Part shown: positions 1-9,551 of the stretch, one piece after another | Layout of the letters: each line of letters begins with the position of its first letter | Numbering within the stretch: the first letter of the stretch is position 1 | Assembly: GCF_016031625.1 (NCBI RefSeq) | Contig: NZ_JACCHP010000011.1 | Location: 372,001-436,000 of the forward strand | Direction of reading: 5' to 3' | DNA from: Bradyrhizobium agreste | GTDB lineage: Bacteria; Pseudomonadota; Alphaproteobacteria; Rhizobiales; Xanthobacteraceae | Length of the DNA stretch: 64,000 nt | Translations under genes and position numbers: made by a program | Notes under the pieces: generated by a model | The model's input: the letters and a program-made list of their open reading frames with translations, nothing else | What the model was told of the DNA's origin: nothing | Database searches by the model: none

Positions 1-710
1 TCAACAAGATCAATCCGGCCAATCCGGACGCTGTGTCGTGGGCGCTGGACCTGTCGGGAGGCATCCAGCGCGTGGCGCTGGCGCATGGCTGCGTTCCCTA
101 CGGCAATGGCAAGGCGCGCATGAATGCCTTCGGCTTGCCCGATCCGATTCCCGTCCACCGCGAGCCGATCTACACGCCGCGCGTCGACCTCGTCGCCAAA
201 TATCCGACGCTGCCCGACGCCAAGCAGTTCCGGATGCCGAATATCGGGTTTTCCGTGCAGAAGGCGGCGGTGGAGAAGGGTATTGCAAAACAGTTCCCAC
301 TCATCCTGTCGTCCGGCCGTCTGGTCGAATATGAGGGCGGCGGCGAGGAGACCCGAACCAACCCGTGGCTTGCCGAATTGCAGCAGGACATGTTCATCGA
401 GATCAATCCTGCCGACGCCGCCGAGCGCGGTGTCAAGGACGGTGGCTGGGTCTGGGTCACTGGTGCCGAGAATAATTCCAGGGCGAGGATGAAAGCGCTC
501 GTCACCGAGCGCGTGGGCAAGGGCGTTGCCTGGATGCCATTCCACTTCGGCGGCTGGTTCGCGGGCAAGGATCTTCGCGGCAATTACCCGAAGGGCACCG
601 ACCCGATCGTGCTCGGCGAAAGCGCCAACACGATCACGACCTACGGATACGACCCCGCGACGGGCATGCAGGAGCCCAAGGTCACTCTCTGCCAAATCGC
701 GGCGGCTTAG
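1..710 (+). CDS. fdhA: Formate dehydrogenase alpha subunit, C-terminal part (5' truncated by window edge)
   Basis: The reading frame is already open at base 3, so the start lies outside the window; about 236 residues are visible. They match the C-terminal molybdopterin-dinucleotide-binding part of membrane-bound formate dehydrogenases: LILSSGRLVEYEGGGEETR, NPWLAELQQDMFIEINP and the region around WMPFHFGGWF, with a late ANTITTYGYDPATGMQEPK segment typical of the family. The subunit oxidises formate to CO2 at a Mo/W-bis-MGD site and passes electrons to the Fe-S beta subunit. The beta and gamma subunit genes follow immediately (11-bp gap), supporting a three-subunit respiratory enzyme. The catalytic Cys/SeCys and N-terminal Fe-S site are outside the window, so they cannot be checked. 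Confidence 0.9.
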   Translation, partial: NKINPANPDAVSWALDLSGGIQRVALAHGCVPYGNGKARMNAFGLPDPIPVHREPIYTPRVDLVAKYPTLPDAKQFRMPNIGFSVQKAAVEKGIAKQFPLILSSGRLVEYEGGGEETRTNPWLAELQQDMFIEINPADAAERGVKDGGWVWVTGAENNSRARMKALVTERVGKGVAWMPFHFGGWFAGKDLRGNYPKGTDPIVLGESANTITTYGYDPATGMQEPKVTLCQIAAA

Positions 711-721
711 GAGTAACGACG

Positions 722-1318
722 ATGGCTCGGATGAAATTTCTCTGCGACGCTGATCGCTGCATCGAGTGCAACGCCTGCGTCACCGCCTGCAAGAACGAGC
801 ACGAGGTGCCCTGGGGTATCAACCGGCGGCGCGTCGTCACCATCAACGACGGCAAGCCGGGCGAGCGCTCGATCTCGATGGCCTGCATGCACTGCACGGA
901 CGCTCCTTGCGCGGCGGTGTGTCCGGTGAACTGCTTCTACACCACGGCCGATGCCGTGGTGCTGCACTCCAAGGACCTCTGCATCGGCTGCGGCTATTGC
1001 TTCTACGCCTGTCCGTTCGGCGCGCCGCAATATCCGAAGGTCGGAAACTTCGGCTCCCGCGGCAAGATGGACAAATGCACCTATTGCGCCGGCGGCCCGG
1101 AGGCCGACGGCAGCAAGGAGGAATACGCGAAATACGGTGCGAACCGGCTGGCCGAAGGCAAGCTGCCGCTGTGCGCCGAGATGTGCTCGACCAAATCCCT
1201 GCTTGCGGGCGACGGCGAGATCATCGCGCAGATCTACAAGGAGCGCGTCATGAAGCGCGGTTACGGCTCGGGTGCATGGGGCTGGAAGACCGCATATCGC
1301 GAGACAATCGAGTCCTGA
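722..1318 (+). CDS. fdh3B: Formate dehydrogenase beta subunit, 4Fe-4S ferredoxin-like (FDH3 type)
   Basis: A 198-residue electron-transfer subunit. Four cysteine clusters are visible: C13-x2-C16-x2-C19-x3-C23 at the N-terminus, CMHCTDAPCAAVC, CIGCGYCFYAC, and CTYC together with a later CAEMC. This is the four [4Fe-4S] pattern of the beta subunits of formate dehydrogenase and related molybdoenzymes. The protein would relay electrons from the Mo subunit to the cytochrome b gamma subunit encoded next. The length of about 200 residues fits the short FDH3-type beta subunit rather than the roughly 290-residue FdnH, which carries an extra C-terminal membrane helix; no such helix is seen here. The ATG is preceded by AGGAGTAACG, a good ribosome-binding site. 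Confidence 0.93.
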   Translation: MARMKFLCDADRCIECNACVTACKNEHEVPWGINRRRVVTINDGKPGERSISMACMHCTDAPCAAVCPVNCFYTTADAVVLHSKDLCIGCGYCFYACPFGAPQYPKVGNFGSRGKMDKCTYCAGGPEADGSKEEYAKYGANRLAEGKLPLCAEMCSTKSLLAGDGEIIAQIYKERVMKRGYGSGAWGWKTAYRETIES

Positions 1319-1357
1319 CGTGGGCAGCCGAAGGGCGCGCAAGACCGGGAGGACGTG

Positions 1358-2359
1358 ATGACGTCGTTTGGAAGGTTCATTCGTCTGGCGCTCGGCGCCT
1401 GGGCGCTGCTTCTTTTGGTGAGCATGGCGCCCGCGAGCGCTCAGCAGGTCAATCCGACCGCGAGCTCGGTCAAGGAGCAGCAGCTCCTGCAGGAGCTCAA
1501 TCGGATCCAGGGCCGCGTCAGCATTCCCGATCAGCGCTCCGGTGTGCTCGAGCAGCCGCAGGGACGGGAGTGGCGGGAGTTCCGCAATGTGACGCTGCGC
1601 TGGATCGGCGGCATCGCCATCCTCGGCACGATCGCCGCCATCGTGATCTTCTATCTCACCGTCGGGATGGTGCGTCTCGAATCCGGACGGTCCGGCCGCA
1701 CCATCGTGCGCTTCAACGCCTTCGAGCGCTTCGTGCACTGGCTGACGGCGACCTGCTTCATCGTGCTGGCGATTTCCGGGCTGAACATCACCTTCGGCCG
1801 GCCGCTCTTGCTGCCGCTGATCGGATTTGAAGCGTTCTCGGAATGGTCGCAATGGGCCAAGTACGCGCACAATTATCTGAGCTTCCCGTTCACGCTCGGC
1901 GTCGTCCTGATCTTCCTGATGTGGATCGGCGGCAATATCCCGAACAAGGTGGATATCGAATGGGCCAAGCGCGGCGGCGGGCTGATCGGACATGACCATC
2001 CGCCGGCCTACCGCTTCAATGCCGGCCAGAAGATGATCTACTGGATCGTCGTGATTGGCGGCGGGCTGGTCGCAGCGTCGGGCTATGCGCTGATGTTCCC
2101 GTTCTACGGCACGGGGATCGAGGGCATGCAAATGGCCCAGATCGTCCACTCCATCGTGGCGGTCCTGTTCGTCGCGGCGATGATCGGGCACATCTATATC
2201 GGCACAATCGGCATGGAAGGCGCGTTCGAGGCGATGGGCTCGGGCGAAGTCGACGTCAACTGGGCGCGCGAGCACCATAGCCTCTGGCTCGACGAGCAAA
2301 AGGCACGAACGGGACCGAACGACGGGCAGCCGCAACCCGCGACCGCAGCGGCCGAATAG
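1358..2359 (+). CDS. Formate dehydrogenase gamma subunit (membrane cytochrome b556)
   Basis: About 333 residues. An N-terminal signal peptide (hydrophobic stretch ending MAPASAQQ) is followed by a periplasmic segment and about five hydrophobic helices: LRWIGGIAILGTIAAIVIFY, a segment with FERFVHWLTATCF, one with YAHNYLSFPFTLGV, one with MIYWIVVIGGGLVAASGYAL, and a last one with IVHSIVAVLFVAAMIGHIYI. Histidines in FVHW, YAHN, IVHS and IGHI are the expected haem b ligands. The subunit anchors the dehydrogenase and passes electrons to quinone. GGGAGGACGTG precedes two possible starts, GTG 1355 and ATG 1358; ATG 1358 was chosen. It is the last gene of the fdh operon, and the next gene converges on it after 14 bp. 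Confidence 0.9.
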   Translation: MTSFGRFIRLALGAWALLLLVSMAPASAQQVNPTASSVKEQQLLQELNRIQGRVSIPDQRSGVLEQPQGREWREFRNVTLRWIGGIAILGTIAAIVIFYLTVGMVRLESGRSGRTIVRFNAFERFVHWLTATCFIVLAISGLNITFGRPLLLPLIGFEAFSEWSQWAKYAHNYLSFPFTLGVVLIFLMWIGGNIPNKVDIEWAKRGGGLIGHDHPPAYRFNAGQKMIYWIVVIGGGLVAASGYALMFPFYGTGIEGMQMAQIVHSIVAVLFVAAMIGHIYIGTIGMEGAFEAMGSGEVDVNWAREHHSLWLDEQKARTGPNDGQPQPATAAAE

Positions 2360-2373
2360 GGCGAGCCTGCCGC

Positions 2374-2577
2374 CTACCGCGCCGGCTCTTTCGCAAACAA
2401 GACGGAGCGGTCCTGCAGCTCCTGCTCGGGAAGCTTGTCGGCCTGGCCCGTCTGCATGTCTTGAATGGACCCCACGCCGGCCTGGCCAACATGAGGCACT
2501 GCACGCGGCCTGAACACGCTGTTGGCCGCACCGGCGAGAAGCATGGCTGCAATAAGCGAGAGCATGAGGAGTTTCAT
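2374..2577 (-). CDS. Small exported protein of unknown function
   Basis: A 67-residue ORF convergent with the formate dehydrogenase gamma gene. The first ~19 residues (MKLLMLSLIAAMLLAGAANS) form a basic-hydrophobic signal sequence, followed by a short polar tail (PRAVPHVGQAGVGSIQDM...). A ribosome-binding site (CGGAGACGCGC) sits directly upstream of the ATG. Codon use and the clear signal peptide argue for a real gene, but no family is recognised. Its function and any link to formate oxidation are unknown. Confidence 0.6.
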   Translation of the reverse strand: MKLLMLSLIAAMLLAGAANSVFRPRAVPHVGQAGVGSIQDMQTGQADKLPEQELQDRSVLFAKEPAR

Positions 2578-2870
2578 GCGCGTCTCCGTCTGCCATCTCC
2601 ACCCGGCACGATGAATACATCCGGATCGTCGAATCGGATGTGAGCCGCTTCACAGCGATCGGTTCCACTTGCGCGGGCGGTCCGAGCTCCCCCCTGACGA
2701 CCGTCAACTTCGTCGCCAAAGTGGATATCTGCTTGCCAATAGAAGCGCCCCATTCCGCATCGATACCGTGATCGGTTGATGCCGAATTCTTCCATGAGGC
2801 CAGCCATTTGGTTCGCAATCCGTCGGCTCGTCAGGCGTCGGCGCGAAACTGGTCCGGCTCTTGCTCTTGC
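2578..2870. other. Intergenic region without a supported gene
   Basis: About 290 bp lie between the small exported protein and the nickel transporter operator. Several frames are open on the minus strand, and the frame starting at 2818 has a less arginine-rich composition than typical shadow ORFs. However, it has no clear ribosome-binding site, and it runs on into the antisense of fdh genes. I see no supported gene here, only probable promoter sequence for the two flanking divergent genes. Confidence 0.5.
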
Positions 2871-2902
2871 CAGTATGAGAGATTTTGATAAACGTCATAC
2901 TG
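2871..2902. promoter_or_regulatory. NikR-type nickel-responsive operator
   Basis: An inverted repeat CAGTATGA (2871-2878) and TCATACTG (2895-2902) is separated by 16 bp. Its core, GTATGA-N16-TCATAC, is exactly the consensus known for the Escherichia coli nik operator bound by NikR. It lies 13 bp upstream of the ATG of a NiCoT nickel/cobalt transporter, so it would overlap the promoter or leader and repress transport when nickel is plentiful. NikR itself is not in the window. Confidence 0.8.
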
Positions 2903-2915
2903 CAAAGGCGGGCGA

Positions 2916-3995
2916 ATGGAACGAGCAGCGATGCGGACTTTGCGGGCGGTCGAGCCCGGAACGGTGGCGCTGCTCGGCGGGCTCGTCGCTGCCAACCTCG
3001 CCGCATGGGCCTGGGCCCTCACGCTGTTCGGCGAGCGGCCGACGGTGATGGCGACCGCCTTGCTGGCCTGGGTGTTCGGCCTGCGTCACGCCGTCGATGC
3101 CGACCACATTGCCGCCATCGACAACGTCGTGCGCAAGCTGATGCACGCCGGTGAGACGCCGCGCAGCGTCGGCCTCTATTTCGCGCTCGGCCATTCCACC
3201 GTCGTCGTGGTGGCGACCATGCTGCTGGCGCTGGGCGTCGTGAGCCTCGGCGGCGACAGCCTGCTCAAGGAGGTCGGTGGCCTCATCGGCACCTCGGTCT
3301 CGGCGCTGTTCCTGCTCGCGGTCGCCGCGATCAATCTCGTCATTTTCGCCGGCCTGTGGCGGACGTTTCGCGCGGCGCGGGAGCAGGGCGTTCACGATGC
3401 TGCCCAGCTCGATGCGCTGCTTGCCGGCCGTGGTGTCCTGGCGCGGCTGCTCGGACCGATGTTCCGCCTGGTGACGAAGCCCTGGCACATGTACCCGCTC
3501 GGCTTCCTGTTCGGCCTCGGCTTCGACACCGCGACCGAGATCAGCCTGCTCAGCATCTCCGCCAGCGAAGCCGCGCGCGGCGCCTCGCTCGCCGATGTGC
3601 TGGTTTTCCCCGCGCTGTTCGCTGCAGGCATGGCGCTGGTCGACACGGCCGATTCCGCGCTGATGGTGAGTGCCTATCGCTGGGCCTTCGTCGATCCCTT
3701 GCGCAAGCTCTGGTACAATCTCACGATCACCGGCGCCTCCGTGGCGGTTGCACTGTTCATCGGCGGGATCGAGGCGCTCGGCCTGATCAGCGATCGTCTC
3801 GGCCTCTCCGGCGGTGCATGGGCGCTGGTCGAGGACCTCAACGAGTCGCTTGCCAATGTCGGCTTTGTCGTGATCGCGCTGTTCGCGGTCGCATGGCTCG
3901 TCTCAGTCGTGCTCTATCGCCGCATGTTCGCGAACGTCCGTCGCCGCGCCGGCACGAAAGTCCTGGAATGCGCCGATGCGACCGAGGTGGCCTAG
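2916..3995 (+). CDS. NiCoT-family high-affinity nickel/cobalt transporter
   Basis: A 359-residue polytopic membrane protein. The NiCoT signature RHAVDADHI (residues 57-65, the metal-binding HX4DH motif) is followed by the family motifs LYFALGHSTVV and LGFLFGLGFDTATEI. About eight hydrophobic segments are interrupted by a large hydrophilic loop. The family (HoxN, HupN, NixA, NicT) imports Ni2+ or Co2+ by secondary transport. The perfect NikR-type operator just upstream points to nickel, needed for uptake hydrogenase or urease; neither enzyme is in this window. The ATG at 2916 has AAGGCGGGCG upstream; a second ATG at 2931 is an alternative start. Convergent with the sugar cluster beginning at 4030. 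Confidence 0.93.
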   Translation: MERAAMRTLRAVEPGTVALLGGLVAANLAAWAWALTLFGERPTVMATALLAWVFGLRHAVDADHIAAIDNVVRKLMHAGETPRSVGLYFALGHSTVVVVATMLLALGVVSLGGDSLLKEVGGLIGTSVSALFLLAVAAINLVIFAGLWRTFRAAREQGVHDAAQLDALLAGRGVLARLLGPMFRLVTKPWHMYPLGFLFGLGFDTATEISLLSISASEAARGASLADVLVFPALFAAGMALVDTADSALMVSAYRWAFVDPLRKLWYNLTITGASVAVALFIGGIEALGLISDRLGLSGGAWALVEDLNESLANVGFVVIALFAVAWLVSVVLYRRMFANVRRRAGTKVLECADATEVA

Positions 3996-4029
3996 GCTGC
4001 CCGACTTACGCGATCATTCGGCGACGTCC

Positions 4030-5094
<1,065 letters not shown>

Positions 5095-5105
5095 GATGTG
5101 GCCTT

Positions 5106-6230
5106 TCAGAGCTGGGCGACCTGCATGGGGCGAACGACGGGGAGCGGCGCCGTCTTGCGGCGGCGCCGCGCAGCGGCCTCGGCATAATAGGTCTCGAGCT
5201 GTCGCGCGCGATGGTCGGGGGTGTGGTCGGCGAGAACCCGCCGCCGCGCGTTGTGCGCGATCGTGCGCCGTTGCTCCTCCGGCATGTCGCGCAGGATCTC
5301 GACGACCTCGCGTGGGCCGGTCGCCAGCAGGATTTCCTTCGACGGCGCGAAGATCGTCTCGATCCCGGGCCACCGGTCCGAGATCACGGGCGTGCCGCAG
5401 GCGGCGGCCTCGAACAGCCGGACGCTTGGGGAGAAGCCCAGTGCCTTCATGTCGGCGCGGGTGGCGTTCAGCGTGAAACGCTGAGCCGCGTAGAACTCCG
5501 GGTGCTGCTTCGGCGAGAGGTGCTCGATCCGGGCGACGTTCGCAGGCCAGGCGATATTGTCCGGATATTGCGCGCCGGCAATGACGAATTGATCGGACGA
5601 TAGCGTGCGCGCCGGTGCAAGCAGCAGCTCGTCGAGAACGGGCTGCCGGTCCTCGCTGTAGGTGCCGAGATAACCGAGCGCCCATTTCGGCTGCGCCTGC
5701 TTCGGTGCGTAGGTCGCCGCGTCCGCGCTGCAATAGAGCGCACGCGCGAGCGGACTGCCGTAGCCCTGCTCGATCATGCCAGGCACCGGTCCGCCAGTGA
5801 AGGAGAGATAGAGATCGAAGCGCGGGATCATTGCCGCCGAGAGATAGTCGACGCCTTGCTCCAGCCGCGCCAGAGTGACCGGCGTGTCGATGTCGTAGAA
5901 CGCGGTGACGCCCCTCGCGTGGGTCGTGGTCCATTCGGCAAGCGCGATGCCGTCGGGGACATAAGAGCCGATGATCACCAGATCGGCATCACGGATCAGC
6001 TTGCCGAACTGGCGCGGAACATCCTTCGAAGATTGGTACAGCTCGACAGCCCAGGCAGAGGGCTTGGTCAGGTCACGGTGATCCCGATACCAGGGCACGT
6101 CCCGCTCCAGGAACGTGATGCGGTGACCTCGTCGCGCCAAGGCTTCGATCAGGGCGCGGTAGGTCGTGGCATGACCGTTGCCCCAGGACGAAGTGACCGA
6201 AAGACCGATGACGACGATGGAGAGATTCAT
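5106..6230 (-). CDS. CgeB-like glycosyltransferase (SWGNGHAT subgroup, copy 1)
   Basis: 374 residues with a GT-B architecture. The N-terminal Rossmann half begins MNLSIVVIGLSVTSSWGNGHATTYR; the C-terminal nucleotide-sugar-binding half carries GFSPSVRLFEAAACGTPVIS and then the GIETIF and EILLA segments, the pattern of the Glyco_trans_1_2/CgeB group. It is a close paralogue of the glycosyltransferase at 16909-18012 (shared SSWGNGHAT, FxERDVPxY, FYDxDTPVTLA, LSFTGGP and YLGTYSEDRQ). It overlaps the upstream glycosyltransferase gene by 4 bp, so translation is probably coupled. Probably cytoplasmic. The acceptor and donor are unknown; a lipid-linked or inositol-based acceptor is only a guess from the cluster. 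Confidence 0.85.
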   Translation of the reverse strand: MNLSIVVIGLSVTSSWGNGHATTYRALIEALARRGHRITFLERDVPWYRDHRDLTKPSAWAVELYQSSKDVPRQFGKLIRDADLVIIGSYVPDGIALAEWTTTHARGVTAFYDIDTPVTLARLEQGVDYLSAAMIPRFDLYLSFTGGPVPGMIEQGYGSPLARALYCSADAATYAPKQAQPKWALGYLGTYSEDRQPVLDELLLAPARTLSSDQFVIAGAQYPDNIAWPANVARIEHLSPKQHPEFYAAQRFTLNATRADMKALGFSPSVRLFEAAACGTPVISDRWPGIETIFAPSKEILLATGPREVVEILRDMPEEQRRTIAHNARRRVLADHTPDHRARQLETYYAEAAARRRRKTAPLPVVRPMQVAQL

Positions 6231-7315
6231 TCTGCTGCCTCGATTCGGGAGCTGTTGGCGACGAAGAGATCGTTGAACTGGCGGGCGCGCTGCCGATAGG
6301 TGTGCTGGCTGAGAATGCGTGCGCGGGCGCGGCGGGCGATCGAACGGGCCCGCTCTGGATCGAGCGCGGCGAGGTGCTCTGCCACCTCGGCGCCGTCAGC
6401 GGCGACCAGCACCTCGCGGCCGGGTTCGAGGAAATGATCGATGCCGGTCCATTGGTCCGTGATCAGGCAGGCCCCGGCGCCGATCGCTTCGAACACCCGC
6501 GTCGGCGGCGAGAACCCGTAGCGCGCCATGCTGTCGCGATTGACGTTGAGCGTGGCGAACCCGGAGCCGAAGAACGCGTTGTGGTCGGCGGTGCCGACAT
6601 GGCCGACCTTGCGCAGATTGCTGGGGGCGTCCCTGTCGTCCCAGCCGGAGCCGCCGAGCACGAAGGACTTTTCGGGCAGGCGGCGTGCAACGTCGAGGAA
6701 GAAATGCTCGACGCGCTTCTCGCGGTCAGGCAGGCGGTTCGCCAGCAGGCTGAGATCGCAGGCGAAGCGCGGATTGGGCGGCGAGGGAAAATGCGTGGCC
6801 GGATCGAGCGCGTTGTAGATCGGTACGCAGTCCCGCGCGCCCACAGATCGATATGCGGATACGACGCCCTCGCCGCCGCCATAGGTCAGGACCATATCGT
6901 AGCACGGGATGGCGCGGCGCAGATGATGTTGCGGATCGCTCTCCATCGCCTCGAGGGTGGCGGGAGCATCGACGTCCCAATAGATCCGGGTGAGCCGCGT
7001 CGGCAGCGCGGCGACGGCGTTCTCCAGCTCGAGATCGAAGACGCCGACGCCGCTGGCCTTGACCAGCATGCCGGCCGATTGTGCGGCCTGGTCGAGCGAG
7101 CGGCGCCAGCCGTCCGAGGTCGCGGGATAGACGACCACCCTGGCCCAATCCGGCTCATCGATGTCGCGATGCGACTGGCGCTCGAAGGCGTCGGGTTCGT
7201 AGAAGGTGACCTCGTGCCCGAGCGCCGCGATCTCCTTCAGCATGCCGCGGTAATAGGTGGCGGCGCCATTCCAGTAGGACGAGACGAGGCTGGATCCGAA
7301 GAAGCAGATCTTCAT
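6227..7315 (-). CDS. CgeB-like glycosyltransferase
   Basis: 362 residues starting MKICFFGSSLVSSYWNGAATY. The C-terminal donor-binding part contains YGFSPPTRVFEAIGAGACLI, TDQWTGIDHFLEPGREVLVA, matching the CgeB/Glyco_trans_1_2 domain. The middle has a characteristic LSLLANRLPDREKRVEHFF region. It is more distantly related to the copies at 5106 and 16909. The ATG at 7315 overlaps the stop of the upstream glycosyltransferase gene by 4 bp (ATGA). The longer upstream open frame lies antiparallel or out of frame to that gene and is not used. It is probably a step in assembling the oligosaccharide made by this locus; donor specificity cannot be read from sequence. Confidence 0.83.
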   Translation of the reverse strand: MKICFFGSSLVSSYWNGAATYYRGMLKEIAALGHEVTFYEPDAFERQSHRDIDEPDWARVVVYPATSDGWRRSLDQAAQSAGMLVKASGVGVFDLELENAVAALPTRLTRIYWDVDAPATLEAMESDPQHHLRRAIPCYDMVLTYGGGEGVVSAYRSVGARDCVPIYNALDPATHFPSPPNPRFACDLSLLANRLPDREKRVEHFFLDVARRLPEKSFVLGGSGWDDRDAPSNLRKVGHVGTADHNAFFGSGFATLNVNRDSMARYGFSPPTRVFEAIGAGACLITDQWTGIDHFLEPGREVLVAADGAEVAEHLAALDPERARSIARRARARILSQHTYRQRARQFNDLFVANSSRIEAAE

Positions 7316-8442
7316 GCAACGGCTCCGATGTCGTGCTGAGGCCGTGCCGAACGGCCCGAATCCCTGAGGTCGGTGACGATGTCGATGAGCTGCTCGGCGC
7401 GGTGGCGGCAGGTATGACGATCCCTGATGACCTTCAGGCCGGTCTTCACCATCGCAGCAGAGAATTCCGGATCGTCGATGACGGTACGAAGCGCTTGGCT
7501 CATCTGCGCGCCGTCGGCAACGCTGAGATAAGCCCCCTCGGGGAAGAGGCCTTCCGCATCCGACCAGGGTGCTGAAATCAGGGGAATGCCGCAGGCCAGC
7601 GCCTCGAACACGCGGATCGTCGGGATGCCCGGCAGCAGGGCCACGTAAGGCCCGCGCGGCACATGAATGGTCGCGCGCGCGCCGGCGAAGGCGACGGGGG
7701 CCCAGTGCGCCGGCAGCCAGCCGCCATAGCGGATGCCTGCGCTCCTGATGGTGTGGATTGCGTCGTCCGAGTAACGGACGCCATGGACGCTGGCGCGGAG
7801 CTTCAGCTCCGCCACGGGCTTGACCAGGAACTCGTTCAGCTCGGCGCTGCGCTCGCCGTCGCCCCAATTGCCGATCCAGACCAGATCGTCGGTGCGCTCG
7901 ACCTGCGGCAGCGGATGATACAGCGCGACGTCGGCGGCCTCGTGCCATGTGAAGACCCGGTCGGCCCAGCCGAGCTTCAGATAGATCTGCCGAAGCACCT
8001 CGCCGAAGGCGAGCACGCCGTCGAATCCGTCGAGATCGAATTGCGCAAGCTCGTCGGGTGCACTGACCGCGCGGTGATGGGTGTCGTGGAAGAGCAGGGT
8101 GAAGGACCCGCCTTGCGCGCGCCTGCGCCCGATTTGCGCGATCAGATCGGGCGAATTCCATTCATGCACGACGACGAGATCAGCGCCATCGAGCGTCCGC
8201 TCCAGATCGAGGCCGGTATCGTAGCGGAGGATGTCGATGCCGGAAAAGAGCGCCGGAATGTCGTCCATGGCATGGCTGCCGCCTTCGCGGATTGCGTTCA
8301 GCCGGCTCCAGCCGTCGATGGGCTCGAACACGACGACCTCATGCCCAAGCGCATGGAGCTCGCGCGCATAGCCGCGCAGGAAATGCGCGTTGCCGTTGTT
8401 CCAGCAGGAGGTGAAGGCATGATAGAACAGGACGCATTTCAT
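7312..8442 (-). CDS. Glycosyltransferase (GT-B fold, CgeB/GT4-like)
   Basis: 376 residues beginning MKCVLFYHAFTSCWNNGNAH. The N-terminal half shows the Rossmann pattern with LHALGHEVVVFEP; a DLVVVHEWNSPDLI segment and a FHDTHHRA segment follow. The C-terminal half has IPTIRVFEALACGIPLISAP followed by an acidic GLFPEGAYLS region, the usual donor-phosphate-binding loop. It overlaps both neighbours by 4 bp (ATGA) in a tightly coupled operon. Its role is inferred as one sugar transfer in assembly of the cluster product. The HDTHHR segment is unusually histidine-rich for a donor site; I do not know its meaning. Confidence 0.82.
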   Translation of the reverse strand: MKCVLFYHAFTSCWNNGNAHFLRGYARELHALGHEVVVFEPIDGWSRLNAIREGGSHAMDDIPALFSGIDILRYDTGLDLERTLDGADLVVVHEWNSPDLIAQIGRRRAQGGSFTLLFHDTHHRAVSAPDELAQFDLDGFDGVLAFGEVLRQIYLKLGWADRVFTWHEAADVALYHPLPQVERTDDLVWIGNWGDGERSAELNEFLVKPVAELKLRASVHGVRYSDDAIHTIRSAGIRYGGWLPAHWAPVAFAGARATIHVPRGPYVALLPGIPTIRVFEALACGIPLISAPWSDAEGLFPEGAYLSVADGAQMSQALRTVIDDPEFSAAMVKTGLKVIRDRHTCRHRAEQLIDIVTDLRDSGRSARPQHDIGAVA

Positions 8443-9551
8443 GCGCGCACCTCGATATCGCTGGCCGCCGCGCCTGTCCTGCGCGATGCGGTCAGGTCCC
8501 GGTAGAGACCAAGATAGGCGCTTGTCATGCGCCTCAAGGAATAGGTCAGGGATTGCTCATAGGCGGCGCGCTGCAGCTTTGCTCGCCCCGTATCGTCAGC
8601 GCAAAGTTCTGCCAGCATCCGGTGCAGCGCCTCGCTATCGGCCGGATCGACGAACAAGGCGGCGCCGCGCCACAATTCCCGGAACGTCGGGATGTCGGAG
8701 AGGACCAGCGCGCAGCCCGCGGCGGCGGCTTCCAGCACCGAGAGGCCGAACGGTTCATAGAGCGCGGGGCTGACGAAGATCGCTGCATGCTGCAAGCGCG
8801 TCTCCAGGGCCTCGTGCGGCAGCTCTCCAAGCCAGGTGACACCCGTGGACAGAGGTGCGTCGACAGGGCCGGCCACCTCGACCGGCCAATCCAGTCCGGG
8901 TGCGGCGGCGGCGAGCGTTTCGATGTTCTTGGCACGATCCCACAGCCGTCCTGCCGCGAAAATCAGGTCCTGCTTCCGTCCAGAGGGGGCGCGAGGCGCA
9001 ATTCCGTTCCAGATCACGGCGCCGCGCGATCGCGGCTGGTAGATCGCCGTGATGTCGTCGTGAAAGGCCCGGCTCGGACAGACCCAGGCCTGCGCCATGT
9101 CGAGCGCCGCGGCGACCCGCTCGCTGTAGCGGCGCCATCTCGGCTCGCTTAGCCAAGCCGTATCATGGCAGGCGAGTGCCCAGGAGTTCACGCAGGAATG
9201 CGCCACCAGCACGGTCGGGGCGTGCCAGGCGAAGGTCGCTTCGCGAAAGCTGTTCAGATGCACGACGTCGGGCATCAATCTGGCTTCGAGCTTCGCAAGC
9301 ACGCGCCTTGCGTCGGAAATGTTTCGCCCCTCCGGGTCCTGCCATTCGAGTGCGAGGTCCGTCTCGACCAGGTGCACGCGGGTCTCGCGCGGCCTCTGAC
9401 GTTGATCGACGCGCGCCCGCGGGCCCAGCGTCACGAGCGTGACGTCGGCACCGGACGCAGCGAGGCTGGTGGCGAGGGCGCAGGAATAGGTCCAGACGCC
9501 GCCAACCGTGTCGGTCGTCATCATGATCCTGATGTCGGCGCCAGCGCTCAT
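8439..9551 (-). CDS. GT4-family glycosyltransferase
   Basis: 370 residues. The N-terminal motif IMMTTDTVGGVWTYSCALA is the glycine-rich acceptor-side loop of GT4 enzymes. The C-terminal half has the EX7E motif in YEPFGLSVLEAAAAGCALVL, plus the typical FAAGRLWDRAKNIETLA segment before it. The reaction would be retaining transfer from an NDP-sugar. The ATG overlaps the stop of the radical-SAM gene by 4 bp and the gene's own stop overlaps the next ATG by 4 bp. It is the only canonical GT4 member in the cluster; the others belong to the CgeB-like group. Confidence 0.9.
   Translation of the reverse strand: MSAGADIRIMMTTDTVGGVWTYSCALATSLAASGADVTLVTLGPRARVDQRQRPRETRVHLVETDLALEWQDPEGRNISDARRVLAKLEARLMPDVVHLNSFREATFAWHAPTVLVAHSCVNSWALACHDTAWLSEPRWRRYSERVAAALDMAQAWVCPSRAFHDDITAIYQPRSRGAVIWNGIAPRAPSGRKQDLIFAAGRLWDRAKNIETLAAAAPGLDWPVEVAGPVDAPLSTGVTWLGELPHEALETRLQHAAIFVSPALYEPFGLSVLEAAAAGCALVLSDIPTFRELWRGAALFVDPADSEALHRMLAELCADDTGRAKLQRAAYEQSLTYSLRRMTSAYLGLYRDLTASRRTGAAASDIEVRA

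Noticed and set aside
707..2818. A 703-codon open frame antisense to the formate dehydrogenase genes
   Set aside because: It runs opposite to well-supported fdh genes and has the Arg/Ala/His-rich composition of a shadow frame.
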